From Aureimonas pseudogalii (lineage in GTDB: Bacteria > Pseudomonadota > Alphaproteobacteria > Rhizobiales > Rhizobiaceae), in assembly GCF_014196835.1 (NCBI RefSeq), contig NZ_JACIEK010000007.1, positions 62,001-126,000 of the forward strand: DNA of 64,000 nt, read 5' to 3'. Every line of letters starts with the position of its first letter. Position 1 is the stretch's first letter. Of the stretch, positions 1 through 10,059 are shown one piece after another. Made by a program: the position numbers and the translations under genes. The notes beneath the pieces were generated by a model. The model worked only from the letters and a program-made list of their open reading frames with translations. It was not told the DNA's origin and did no database searches.

Positions 1-251
1 AGCGGTGTCCCGCATTCGGCACAGAAACCGCGAAGAGCGGCATTCGAAGAACGGAAACGGTTGGGCTCCCGCCTCGTCCAAGCCAGCTCGGCCGAACCGA
101 CATTGACGAGCGGCGCGTAGAAGGCGCCGAACGCCTTCTGGCACATGCGGCAATGGCAGATCGAGGCATGACCGAGCGCTCCCTCGATGCGAAAGCGGAC
201 GGCGCCGCACTGGCAGCCGCCGGCGAAGACGGGTCGGTTGTCGAGACTCAT
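1..251 (-). CDS. GFA family protein (truncated by window edge)
   Basis: N-terminal 83 residues of a protein of the glutathione-dependent formaldehyde-activating (GFA/CENP-V) fold; the 3' part lies outside the window. It reads from an ATG at 251 and begins MSLDNRPVFAGGCQCGAVRF. The zinc-binding cysteine pattern of the family is visible: CQCG near residue 13, CHCRMC near residue 33 and CAECG near residue 78. Most family members have no proven substrate, and the link to formaldehyde is established only for a few. A formaldehyde dehydrogenase lies 30 kb away, but not in the same operon. Family assignment is firm, function is not. Confidence 0.85.
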   Translation of the reverse strand, partial: MSLDNRPVFAGGCQCGAVRFRIEGALGHASICHCRMCQKAFGAFYAPLVNVGSAELAWTRREPNRFRSSNAALRGFCAECGTP

Positions 252-284
252 GGCCGGATCTCCCCTGCGGATATCAGGGGGAGA

Positions 285-1234
285 CTAGCCCGCGAAGCGA
301 TCCGTCGCCACCAGAAGCCGGTCGAGCGTGCCGGGCTCGGAGAAGGCGTGGCCGGCATCCTCGACGATCTGCAGTTCCGAGCCGGGCCAGGCCTTGTGCA
401 GGTCCCAGGCCGTGACCGGCGGCGTCACCACGTCGTAGCGCCCCTGCACGATCACGCCGGGAATGCCGGCGAGGCGGCCGGCGTCGCGGATCAGCTGCCC
501 CTCTTCCAGCCAGAGGTCGTGGACGAAATAGTGGTTCTCGATGCGCGCGAAGGCGATGGCCGCGTCGCTGGCGCCGAAGGCCCCGGCGCCGTCGTGCAGC
601 GTGCGCATGGAGACGGTGCGTGCCTCCCAGTCGGTCCAGGCGCGCGCCGCCGCCGCGCGCACCGTGCGGTCGGGGTCGAGCAGGCGCACCCGGAAGCTGG
701 CGACCGGGTCGGCGCGCTCGGGCTCGGTCAGCGGCGCGAGAAAGCGCTCCCACTCGTCGGGAAAGAGCCGGCTCGCACCCTCGCGATAGTACCAGTCGAG
801 CTCGGCGCGGCGCCCGGTGAAGATGCCGCGCAGCACCATCTCGGTGACATGCTCGGGATAGCGCTCGCCATAGGCCAGCGCCAGCGTCGAGCCCCAGGAG
901 CCGCCGAACAGCATGACGCGGCCGAGCCCCAGATGCGCGCGCAGCCGCTCGACGTCCTCCACGAGATCGGGCGTCGTGTTCGCCTCCAGACTGGCGAGCG
1001 GCGTGGAGCGCCCGCAACCGCGCTGGTCGAACAGCACGACCTTGTAGCGCGTGGGGTCGAAGAGCCGGCGATGCGTCGGCGAGCAGCCGCTGCCCGGCCC
1101 GCCATGCAGGAAGATCACCGGCTTGCCCGCCGGGTTGCCGCAGATCTCGTAATAGAGCGCATGGCCGTCGCCGACCTCCAGCCGCCCGGTCTCGTGCGGC
1201 TGGATCGGCGGATAGGCGGTGCGGCGGGTCTCGC

Positions 1235-1238
<4 letters not shown>
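285..1238 (-). CDS. pip: Proline iminopeptidase
   Basis: Alpha/beta-hydrolase of 317 residues that removes N-terminal proline from peptides (S33 family, cytoplasmic). The oxyanion motif HGGPGSG is at residues 45-51, the nucleophile elbow GGSWGS at 112-117 (Ser114), and the Asp and His of the triad fit QGRYD (Asp269) and DAGHAFS (His297). Length is normal for the family. I chose the TTG at 1238 as start because it overlaps the cysS stop (TTGA) and gives the expected N-terminus [12 protein letters not shown]; the open frame runs further upstream only as a shadow of cysS. Translational coupling to cysS is inferred. Confidence 0.9.
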
Positions 1239-2668
<1,430 letters not shown>

Positions 2669-2975
2669 GTCCTGATCTCCGGTCGAATACGCTTGGGCGG
2701 TGCGGCCGCCGGGGTTGTCCTACCGGCAAAGCGACGGTTCCACAAACCGCCCTCTCCCCGCCGCGCTCCGGCCCCGCTCGCGCCCAGAAGTAGAGAATCC
2801 CGGCCGTTCAGACTTCGTTCATCTTTGCCGCATCGCAGCATGTAGCAATCACGTCACATATGGCGGCTGCAACGTTTTGTTAAGTATAGATTGCGTGCTT
2901 TCGTGCTCATATGCCGCTAATCCGACGCAATCGAACGCGCATTCTCCGACACCCAACTCCAGCAGAGCCTGCATC
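2669..2975. other. Non-coding gap, divergent promoters
   Basis: A 307-base gap between the divergent cysS and the 65-residue ORF starting at 2976. It includes the most AT-rich stretch of the first 6 kb (about 2840-2935), with TATAGA at 2885-2890, which may serve as a -10 box for the rightward gene. No good -35 partner and no stable long hairpin were seen. No other gene is supported here. Confidence 0.4.
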
Positions 2976-3173
2976 ATGACCCCGCATCATTTCACCTTCC
3001 GCTCCAAGAGCGACCGCGACCGCGAAAGCAACCTCGTGCGCAACTATCGCGAGATCGGCATCGCCGCGATCGCCGCCGCCAGCCAAGCCTGCCGCAAGGA
3101 CAAGGCCGCCAACGACGTGCGCGCCAAGGTCCCGCAATACGCGGCGGTCTCCTCCGGCATCGCGCGGGACTGA
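2976..3173 (+). CDS. Small conserved basic protein, unknown function
   Basis: 65 residues starting MTPHHFTFRSKSDRDRESNL. It is soluble, rich in Arg, Lys and Ala, with no signal peptide or membrane segment and one Cys. I recall similar 60-70 residue proteins with the pattern FRSK..R.REsNLVRNYREIGI in other Hyphomicrobiales, which supports a real gene, but I know no function. It is monocistronic, and the next gene downstream converges on it. The ATG at 2976 is chosen because that motif begins immediately after it, while the upstream in-frame codons look non-coding. Confidence 0.65.
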   Translation: MTPHHFTFRSKSDRDRESNLVRNYREIGIAAIAAASQACRKDKAANDVRAKVPQYAAVSSGIARD

Positions 3174-3403
3174 GAACGGCTCGACGAAGCACGAAGAATT
3201 GGGCTGGCCGGGATCGACCGGGCGGCCTGTCGCGTGGGAGTGGTGACGCTCGGGCGCGCGTCGGCGAGGCCCCGCACGCCACGCCATCGCATCCCCGGCC
3301 AGACGGCAGGGCGCGCGCCGTCGCGACGCCGCCGGGCTAAACGCCCAGACTCAGCCGGGCCCGACCGCCCGGCCCTTCCTGCCAAGGGAGGCCGGTTTTG
3401 CCG

Positions 3404-4444
3404 TCAGTGGGCGGCGACGAAGACGGCCAGAAGATCGCGCGCCGCCAGGAGGTCGCGCCGGTCGATCATCTCGCCCACGGTGTGGATGTAGCGCGTGCCC
3501 ACCACGATGCCGATCGCCTTGGCGCCGGTGGCCGCCTGCTGCAGCGAGGCGCTATCCATGCCCCCGCCGCCGAGGATCGTGCGCTGGTAGGGAATGCCGT
3601 TCGCCACCGCGATGCCCTCGACCTCGTCCGTGAGATCGCGATCGGCGATGAACGAGCCGTCCTTCAGATGCAGCCCGACGCCGGCGCCTAGTTCGGTGGT
3701 GCGGTCCTTCTCCGGCACGCCCGGCGTGTCGCAGGCGAGCGTCGTGTCGACGCCGATGCCGATATGCGGCTTCACCGCATAGGCCACCGTCTTGGCGCCG
3801 CGCAGCCCCACCTCCTCCTGCACCGTGAAGGCCACGGTCAGCTGGCACTTGTGCGACCGGCCATCGTCGAGCAGCTTGCGCACGGCCTCCAAGCCCAGCC
3901 AGCAAGCGATGCGGTTGTCGAGGGCCTTCGAAACGATGCGGTGGTCGCCGAGTTCGAGCAGCGGCTCGTCCATGACCACGAAATCGCCGACGCGGACCTT
4001 GTCCTTCGTCGCCGCGCCGAAGCCAAGATCGATGAAGAAGTCGGTGGGCTCGGGCACCTTCTTGCGGTCTTCGGGCGAGGCGATGTGCACCGGCTTGCCC
4101 TCCGCCATCATCACGCCCTTGTGGTCACCCTCCTTCGTGCAGACGAGGACGCGCCGCGAGAACAGGTTGCGCGGATCGAAGCCGCCAACCGGCGAGACGT
4201 GGACAAAGCCCTTGTCGGAGACGTGGCTGACGAGAAACCCGATCTCGTCCATGTGGCAGGCCAGCATGATCCGCTCGGGATCCTCCCCCTCGCCGTCGCG
4301 CGTGCAGACGAGCGAGCCCATCGCGTCGGTCTCCACCCGGTCGAAGAGGCTTGCGGCCTCGGCGGCGATCAGATCGCGCACGCGGTGCTCGTGTCCGGGC
4401 ACGCCCGGGGTCTCGCAGAGTCGCTTGAGGAGGTCGATGTTCAT
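3404..4444 (-). CDS. M42 family metallopeptidase (glutamyl aminopeptidase/endoglucanase type)
   Basis: 346-residue dinuclear metal aminopeptidase of the M42 family, which trims N-terminal residues from peptides; members usually form large tetrahedral assemblies in the cytoplasm. The metal motif AcHMDEIG is at residues 62-69 (His64, Asp66), and the catalytic base lies in QEEVGLRG near residue 210. Further ligands fit GVDTTLACD and the C-terminal RYIHT. It is transcribed with the HMCES-like gene upstream, whose stop lies 21 bases before this ATG. Some relatives are annotated FrvX or endoglucanase, but peptidase activity is the safer call. Confidence 0.9.
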   Translation of the reverse strand: MNIDLLKRLCETPGVPGHEHRVRDLIAAEAASLFDRVETDAMGSLVCTRDGEGEDPERIMLACHMDEIGFLVSHVSDKGFVHVSPVGGFDPRNLFSRRVLVCTKEGDHKGVMMAEGKPVHIASPEDRKKVPEPTDFFIDLGFGAATKDKVRVGDFVVMDEPLLELGDHRIVSKALDNRIACWLGLEAVRKLLDDGRSHKCQLTVAFTVQEEVGLRGAKTVAYAVKPHIGIGVDTTLACDTPGVPEKDRTTELGAGVGLHLKDGSFIADRDLTDEVEGIAVANGIPYQRTILGGGGMDSASLQQAATGAKAIGIVVGTRYIHTVGEMIDRRDLLAARDLLAVFVAAH

Positions 4445-4465
4445 GGGGCGGCGTCCCTGCGCTGG

Positions 4466-5209
4466 CTAGAAGAGGCTCCCCTGCGCGGCCGGCGGCGTGG
4501 GCGGCGGCGGATCGTCGGGGTTCAGCGGTTTCTGCACGTCCGGCCCCATGTTCGCAACCGCGTTGACGCGATCGGAGACGGCGACGATCTCGAAAGCGTC
4601 GTCCCGCGCGGGGCGCAGGAGATCGGCGATCGCGGCGGGCTCGAACTCGCGGCAGTCGAGCCAGCGCTCGAAGTCGGCGGGCTCGATCAGCACCGGCATG
4701 CGCTCGTGGATCGCGCTGAGCGACGCGTTCGCCCCGACCGTCAGGATCGCGGCAGTGTCGATCTCGCTGCCGTCTGCGGCAAGGAAGGTCTCGGCGAGGC
4801 CCGCGAAGGCGACCGGCCCCTCGCCGCGCGGCTTGAGGAAGAACGGTTCCGGCTTCTCGCGACCCGCCCGCCGCCATTCGTAGAAGCCGCTCGCCGGCAC
4901 GAGGCAGCGGCGATAGCGCAGCGCGCCCTTGAAGGCGTTGCGCTCGTGCGCGGTTTCCGAGCGGGCGTTGAAGAAGAGCGGCAGGGTTGCGGGATCCTTG
5001 GCCCAGCCGGGAATGAGCCCCCAGCGCGCGAGCTGACCGAACCGGCCCGAGGCGTTGCGCGGGCGCATGTCGGGCTCGCTCTTGCGGATGACGAGGATCG
5101 GCTGCGTCGGCGCGATGTTGTAGCGCGGCGGAAACGGATCGAGCTCCGTCAGCGAGAAATGCTCGGCGACGGCGTCCGGCGTCGTGGTGAGAGAGAAGCG
5201 TCCACACAT
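4466..5209 (-). CDS. SOS response-associated peptidase family protein (HMCES/YedK)
   Basis: 247 residues. SRAP-domain protein that covalently traps abasic sites in single-stranded DNA and shields them from cleavage (known for human HMCES and E. coli YedK). Cys2 directly follows the initiator Met (MCGRFS), as required for the thiazolidine crosslink. YNIAPTQ (about residues 30-36), ASGFYEW with the catalytic Glu and HERMPVLIE with the active-site His are all present. The ATG at 5209 is fixed by Cys2. It precedes the M42 peptidase gene and is divergent from the NUDIX gene, with about 95 bases between. No LexA-like box was recognised. Confidence 0.93.
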   Translation of the reverse strand: MCGRFSLTTTPDAVAEHFSLTELDPFPPRYNIAPTQPILVIRKSEPDMRPRNASGRFGQLARWGLIPGWAKDPATLPLFFNARSETAHERNAFKGALRYRRCLVPASGFYEWRRAGREKPEPFFLKPRGEGPVAFAGLAETFLAADGSEIDTAAILTVGANASLSAIHERMPVLIEPADFERWLDCREFEPAAIADLLRPARDDAFEIVAVSDRVNAVANMGPDVQKPLNPDDPPPPTPPAAQGSLF

Positions 5210-5304
5210 CGCCGGACCATGACCGCGGCCGAGCACGCGCACAAGGGCGGCGCGGCTGCCGGCTCGCCTTGGCGCGGGGGCGGCGAAGGCGTAGAGCGAG
5301 CCCC

Positions 5305-5739
5305 ATGTCCGCGCTCCGCCCCGTCGTCGTCGTCTCCGTCGCGCTGTTTCGCGGCCACGACCTGCTTCTCGTGCTGCGCGCCCGCGCGCCCTTCGCCGGG
5401 CTCTGGAGCCTGCCGGGCGGGCGCGTCGAGTTCGGCGAGGGGTTGGAGGCCGCCGCACGGCGCGAGCTTCGGGAGGAAACCGGCCTGTCCGCGGGCACCC
5501 TCCGCTTCGTGCGCAACCACGAGGCGATCGATGCGGCGAACGGCGCCCATGCGGTGATCGCGGTCTTCGCGGCACGCGCTGACGCGGGCGATGCCAGCGA
5601 TCCGCAGGCGGGCGACGATGCGGCCGAGGCGCGGTTCGTCACCCCCGCACAGTTCGCGGCGCTCGCCGCAGACGGGCAGACGACGGCCGGTCTGGCCGGG
5701 GTGGTCGAGGCCGCTCAAGCCCTTCTGCCGTTGAGCTGA
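5305..5739 (+). CDS. NUDIX hydrolase
   Basis: 144 residues. A complete NUDIX box G-x5-E-x7-REL-x-EE-x-G-L lies at residues 39-61, so the protein should hydrolyse a nucleoside diphosphate linked to another moiety, with Mg2+ bound by the Glu cluster. The N-terminal strand RPVVVVSVALFRGHDLLLV is typical of ADP-ribose or NADH pyrophosphatase-like members. The substrate cannot be read from the sequence. The ATG at 5305 is preferred over an upstream codon at 5269, because the latter adds only an Arg-rich tail. It is divergent from the HMCES-like gene, suggesting a nucleic-acid or nucleotide housekeeping corner. Confidence 0.9.
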   Translation: MSALRPVVVVSVALFRGHDLLLVLRARAPFAGLWSLPGGRVEFGEGLEAAARRELREETGLSAGTLRFVRNHEAIDAANGAHAVIAVFAARADAGDASDPQAGDDAAEARFVTPAQFAALAADGQTTAGLAGVVEAAQALLPLS

Positions 5740-5848
5740 TCGCTCCCTAGTCTCCGGTCATTTCCGCCGCTAACCTTAACGAACAAGCCTTGCGGCACCG
5801 GGGCCGGCTCGTCTTGCAATCTCCGCATTCGACCTGCAAACCTGCCCC

Positions 5849-6298
5849 ATGATCTTCCCCGGCAATTTGCCTCAAACCCTTCGCGTCGGCGGCGTCGTCT
5901 TGGCGTTGCAACTGGCGGCGGCGTCGCCGCTGGCAGCCCAGCCGAAGGGCGAGAAGGCGGGCGAGCCGGCGGCGAGCGAACAGCCCGTGCCTTCTAACGC
6001 ACCCTACATGAAGCCGCTCGGCCGTCTCGCGACGCTGCTCGGATCGATCCACTTTTTGCGGGCGCTCTGCGGCGACCCCAACGCCGACGTCTGGCGCCAG
6101 AAGATGAGCGAGCTTCTGGAGGCGCAGTCGCCGGGCGAGGCCGACCGCCGCATTCTCGTGGCGAACTTCAACCAGGGATACCGGGCGTTCGAATCGACCT
6201 ATCGCCAGTGTACCCCGGCCGCGACGGTCGCGATCGAAAGATACCGAAAAGAAGGCGCAACCCTTTCGCGGGAGATCAGCGCAAGGTACGGCAGTTAA
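5849..6298 (+). CDS. TIGR02301 / DUF2385 family exported protein
   Basis: 149 residues with an N-terminal signal sequence (hydrophobic VGGVVLALQLAAASPLAA, cleavage probably after about residue 30). The mature part carries the alphaproteobacterial pattern YMKPLGRLATLLGSIHFLRALC, then NFNQGYRAFESTYRQCTPAA. Two Cys in the mature part could form a disulfide in the periplasm. I recognise the family as TIGR02301 (DUF2385), found almost only in alphaproteobacteria and without known function. The next two genes run in the same direction, 98 bases and then 37 bases apart. Confidence 0.85.
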   Translation: MIFPGNLPQTLRVGGVVLALQLAAASPLAAQPKGEKAGEPAASEQPVPSNAPYMKPLGRLATLLGSIHFLRALCGDPNADVWRQKMSELLEAQSPGEADRRILVANFNQGYRAFESTYRQCTPAATVAIERYRKEGATLSREISARYGS

Positions 6299-6396
6299 GC
6301 TTTGGTTAAGGATGCGGTGCGGCAGGCGGCGGCAGCCCCCGTCCTTCCGCCCCGGGAGCGCGCCCCGCGCGCAAGACAGTGAATTGGAGTTCCGGA

Positions 6397-6657
6397 ATGA
6401 TCGACCTGCACAGTTCCGACCTCGACGATCTCATCGTCGCCGAGAAGAAGCAGGTGGCGATCGAGTATCACAACGAGGCCTGGGCCGACGGCATCTCCGA
6501 CGGGATCGAAGCCGAGATCCTGGCCGAGACCGCCATCACCACGGCCGTGACCGAACTCGTGCGTCGCTACGGCGAAAGCGACGTGCTCGAACTTCTCGAC
6601 CAGCTTCGCCAGCGCGTGGAGTTCGGCGAATTCCGGGCCGAGCGGGCGCTGCAATAG
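6397..6657 (+). CDS. Small acidic conserved hypothetical protein
   Basis: 86 residues, acidic, no signal peptide and no cysteine. It begins MIDLHSSDLDDLIVAEKKQV and is predicted largely helical. The ATG at 6397 is supported by a purine-rich ribosome-binding sequence (ggagttccgga) just before it; an in-frame ATG six codons earlier would place that site inside the coding region. It lies between two genes for exported proteins, but itself looks cytoplasmic. I do not recognise a named family. Confidence 0.65.
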   Translation: MIDLHSSDLDDLIVAEKKQVAIEYHNEAWADGISDGIEAEILAETAITTAVTELVRRYGESDVLELLDQLRQRVEFGEFRAERALQ

Positions 6658-6694
6658 CCCGCCGCCACCCTTCCTGCACCACCTTGGGACGCCG

Positions 6695-7558
6695 ATGACC
6701 CCCACCCGGCCACTGCGCCTCCTCCCGCTTCTGGCGGCCCTTCTCCTCGGCACCACCGGCCCCTCGCTGGCGCTGTCGCAGATCACCGGCGAGGACGGCA
6801 CCACGACGACCCGCGAGGGCATCGTCTCGGTGCCGCTGCCGCCCGTTCCCGGCCAGCCCGCCGCCCCGGCCGGACCCGGCGCTGCGCCCTCGACGCCGCC
6901 ACCGACCGGCGGAGCCACTCCAGCCCCTCCCGCGGGAACGCCGGCCGCGCCGCCAACCGCCGCGCAGCCGCAAGCTCCATCGACCAATACCACGGCGCCG
7001 CCCCAGGGCACGAACCCCGGGACGGCCGCGCCGGAAGCCGACCCAGACACCGGCGAGACCGTCGGCCAGGCCCCGGCGGCCGATCTGCCGCCCGCCGACA
7101 TCGCCTATGGCGAGGACGAGTTGCCCACCCCCGTGCGCGATCTGCGCCGCAAGCTCATCGAGGCCGCCAGGACCGGCGACGTCGAGAAGCTGCGCCCGCT
7201 CCTCGAAACCGGGGCCGAGCCGACGGCGCTCTCCGCCAGCCCCGGCGACGAGGATCCGATCGAGATCCTGAAAGGCGCCTCGGGCGACGGCAACGGCGTC
7301 GAGATGCTGGCGATTCTCCTGGAAACACTGGAGGCCGGCCATGTCCGGCTCGGGCAGGACGGCGACAACGAGATCTTCGTCTGGCCCTATTTCACGCAGG
7401 TGAACCTCGAGACGCTGACGAAGCCCCAGCTCGTCGAGCTCTTCGAACTCGTCACCGCCGGCGACTACCAGCGCATGGTCGCCAACGGATCCTACGACTT
7501 CTTCCGCGTCGGCATCTCGCCGGAAGGCCGGTTCGAGTTCTTCGTCGCCGGCGACTGA
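6695..7558 (+). CDS. Exported Pro/Ala-rich protein with conserved C-terminal domain
   Basis: 287 residues: signal peptide (about 1-27), a low-complexity Pro/Ala/Thr linker (about 47-135), then a folded domain from about residue 140 to the end. That domain starts with a helix pair resembling a single ankyrin repeat (RKLIEAARTGDVEKLRPLLE) and ends with a segment rich in aromatic residues (DFFRVGISPEGRFEFFVAGD). The layout suggests a periplasmic or envelope protein whose linker spans the cell wall region. I do not recognise the family. It probably shares a transcript with the 86-residue gene 37 bases upstream. Confidence 0.7.
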   Translation: MTPTRPLRLLPLLAALLLGTTGPSLALSQITGEDGTTTTREGIVSVPLPPVPGQPAAPAGPGAAPSTPPPTGGATPAPPAGTPAAPPTAAQPQAPSTNTTAPPQGTNPGTAAPEADPDTGETVGQAPAADLPPADIAYGEDELPTPVRDLRRKLIEAARTGDVEKLRPLLETGAEPTALSASPGDEDPIEILKGASGDGNGVEMLAILLETLEAGHVRLGQDGDNEIFVWPYFTQVNLETLTKPQLVELFELVTAGDYQRMVANGSYDFFRVGISPEGRFEFFVAGD

Positions 7559-7727
7559 GCGGGCGCGAATCGGCATCCGAACTCGATGCGGACGATCGCT
7601 CGACCCGCATCGGCGGGTCTCCTGCACCGCGGTCTTTCATGCCGGCGCGCCGGTCTTCCTCGGCCGTGTCCCCATATAGAGAAGGGCGGACGCCGATCGG
7701 CCGACAGCCCTTCCCCCGTGCCGCCGT

Positions 7728-9065
7728 CTATCCGCGCGGTGCCAGCGTCTCCACGAAGCGCGCGGCCTCGCCGGTGGCGGCCTCGGCGATCTCGCCCTCC
7801 CACATCGCCCGGCGCCCGCGCACCATCGTGCCTACCGGCCAGCCGGTGACGGCGCGCCCGTCATGCGGCGTCCATTGCGACTTCGAGCCGATCCAGGCGT
7901 CCGTGATGGTCTCGCGGCGCTTGAGGTCGACGATCGTGAAGTCGGCGTCGTAGCCCACCGCGATCCGCCCCTTCCCCGACAGACCGAAGATGCGCTGCGG
8001 CCCGGCCGAGGTGAGATCGACGAAGCGCTGCAAGGACAGCCGCCCCTTCGCCACGTGGTCGAGCATGACCGGCACGAGCGTCTGCACGCCCGTCATGCCG
8101 GAGGGCGAGGCCGGATAGGGCTTGGCCTTCTCCTCCAGCGTATGGGGCGCGTGGTCGGAGCCGAGCACGTCGACGATCCCCTGCGCGATGCCGAGCCAGA
8201 CCCCGTCGCGGTGCCGGACGTCGCGCACCGGCGGGTTCATCTGCAGCTTGGTGCCGAGCCGGGCGTAGTCCTCGGCCGAAAGGGTGAGATGATGCGGCGT
8301 CGCTTCGCAGGTGGCGTTGGCCTTATGCCGGCCGAGAAAGAGGATCTCCTCGGCCGTGGAGATATGCAGCACGTGGATGCGCGCGCCCGTTTCCTCGGCG
8401 ATCCCCACCAGCCGCTCGGTGCATTGCAGCGCCGCCACCTCGTCGCGCCAGACCGGGTGCGAGGCGGGATCGCCCTCGACGCGAAGGGGGAGGCGCTCGC
8501 GTAGCCGGAACTCGTCCTCCGAGTGGAAGGCGGCCCGCCGGCGCGCGCGCTTCAGGATCTCGCGCACGCCATCGTCGTCCTCCACCAACAGCGAGCCGGT
8601 GGAGGAGCCCATGAAGACCTTGATGCCCGCCGCGCCCGGCAGGCGTTCGAGTTCGCCGACGTCGGCGGCGTTCTCGCGCGTGCCGCCCACCCAGAAGGCG
8701 AAGTCGCAATGCATGCGGTGGTGGCCGCGGCGGATCTTATCGGCAAGCGCCGCCTCGTCGGTGGTGAGCGGGTCGGTGTTCGGCATCTCGAAGACGCAGG
8801 TGACGCCGCCGAGCACCGCCGCGCGCGAACCCGATTCGAGGTCTTCCTTGTGCGTCGGGCCGGGCTCGCGAAAGTGCACCTGGCTGTCGATGACGCCCGG
8901 CAGGACATGCAGCCCGCGGCAGTCGATCTCCCGCCCACCTGCGCCCGGCGCGATGGCGCCGATCTCAGCGATGCGCCCGTCGCGGAGGCCAATGTCTCGG
9001 ATCCCCTCGCCCTCGTGGTTCACCACCGTGCCGCCGCGCAGCACCGTCTCGAAACCGCCGGTCAT
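7728..9065 (-). CDS. pyrC: Dihydroorotase (class I amidohydrolase), variant metal motif
   Basis: 445-residue amidohydrolase of the dihydroorotase/allantoinase group, which would close N-carbamoyl-aspartate to dihydroorotate in pyrimidine synthesis. PGVIDSQVHFREPG stands where the family has D-x-H-x-H, so the first metal-binding His is Gln. The carboxylated Lys fits GIKVFMGSSTG, later His residues sit in HILHIST and ATPHHLTLS, and the catalytic Asp is in GSDHAPH. I recall the Q variant in other rhizobial proteins annotated as dihydroorotase; its activity is uncertain. The ATG at 9065 gives the expected N-terminus. It is divergent from ygfZ. Confidence 0.82.
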   Translation of the reverse strand: MTGGFETVLRGGTVVNHEGEGIRDIGLRDGRIAEIGAIAPGAGGREIDCRGLHVLPGVIDSQVHFREPGPTHKEDLESGSRAAVLGGVTCVFEMPNTDPLTTDEAALADKIRRGHHRMHCDFAFWVGGTRENAADVGELERLPGAAGIKVFMGSSTGSLLVEDDDGVREILKRARRRAAFHSEDEFRLRERLPLRVEGDPASHPVWRDEVAALQCTERLVGIAEETGARIHVLHISTAEEILFLGRHKANATCEATPHHLTLSAEDYARLGTKLQMNPPVRDVRHRDGVWLGIAQGIVDVLGSDHAPHTLEEKAKPYPASPSGMTGVQTLVPVMLDHVAKGRLSLQRFVDLTSAGPQRIFGLSGKGRIAVGYDADFTIVDLKRRETITDAWIGSKSQWTPHDGRAVTGWPVGTMVRGRRAMWEGEIAEAATGEAARFVETLAPRG

Positions 9066-9210
9066 CGCCCCATCCTTGCTTCTCGCCGATGAAATCCGCA
9101 GATACGGATTCTGCGTTCCGACACTTTGCCGGGTCCGCACGAGCTTTAGACGAGTGGCCGCCGCTTTCGAACCCCGTTTCGAGGCGGCTGGCCGGATGGG
9201 ATGATCGCCG

Positions 9211-10059
9211 ATGTCCTCCGCCCGCCTGCCCGACCGCGCCGTGCTCCTCGTCGGCGGTCCCGAGGCCGAACCCTTCCTGCAGAATCTCGTGACCGCCGAT
9301 CTCGACGCGCTGCCCGCCGGCGAAGCGCGCCCGGCCGCGCTCCTGACGCCGCAGGGCAAGATCCTCTTCGACTTCCTGATCAGCCGCGCAGCCGACGGGC
9401 TCCGCCTCGACGTCGCGGCGGGCGCGCGGGCCGACCTCGCCAAGCGCCTGACGCTCTACCGGCTGCGCGCCAAGGTGACGCTCACGCCGGTGGGCGACGC
9501 GGTGGCCGCGGTCTGGGACACGGGCGAGATGCCAGCGGACGCCTTGCGCGACACGCGCTTCCCCGCGCCCGTCTTCCGCCTCTACGGCACGGCCGCCGAG
9601 GCGGCGGGCAGCGACGTCGCCGGCTTCGAGACGCTGCGCCTCGCGGAGGCCGTCGCCGAGGCCGAGCGCGACTTTCCCGCTTCCGACGTCTTTCCGCACG
9701 ATGTTCTTCTCGACCAGAACGGCGGCGTGTCGTTTCGCAAGGGCTGCTATGTCGGGCAGGAGGTGGTGTCGCGCATGCAGCATCGCGGCACCGCGCGTAG
9801 GCGCCTGATGGTGTTGCGCGCCGAGGGGCATCTGACGCCCGGCGCCAACGTCGAGGCCGGAGGCCGCACGATCGGCACCGTGCTCTCCGCCGCGGGCGCG
9901 CTCGGCATGGGGATGATTCGCATCGACAAGATGGCCGACGCGCTGCGGGCCGATGCCACGCTCTCCGCCGACGGGGTGCCGCTGGAGGCCGAGGTGCCCG
10001 AATGGGCCGGCTATACGCTGCCGGAGGCGACCGCTGCCGGGGCGGTGGACGAGCCGTGA
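9211..10059 (+). CDS. ygfZ: YgfZ/GcvT domain folate-binding protein
   Basis: 282 residues. Folate-dependent factor for repair or assembly of iron-sulfur enzymes (known for E. coli YgfZ and mitochondrial IBA57). The diagnostic motif KGCYVGQE is present around residue 176 with its functional Cys, preceded by FPHDVLLDQNGGVSFRKGC. The GcvT-like fold is full length. It is the first gene of a tight operon: its stop overlaps the GTG start of the HD hydrolase, which in turn overlaps the phosphatase gene. Confidence 0.93.
   Translation: MSSARLPDRAVLLVGGPEAEPFLQNLVTADLDALPAGEARPAALLTPQGKILFDFLISRAADGLRLDVAAGARADLAKRLTLYRLRAKVTLTPVGDAVAAVWDTGEMPADALRDTRFPAPVFRLYGTAAEAAGSDVAGFETLRLAEAVAEAERDFPASDVFPHDVLLDQNGGVSFRKGCYVGQEVVSRMQHRGTARRRLMVLRAEGHLTPGANVEAGGRTIGTVLSAAGALGMGMIRIDKMADALRADATLSADGVPLEAEVPEWAGYTLPEATAAGAVDEP

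Noticed and set aside
9066-9210. Riboswitch or leader peptide between the dihydroorotase gene and ygfZ
   Set aside because: The 145 bases show no recognisable aptamer, stable paired helices or short leader frame.
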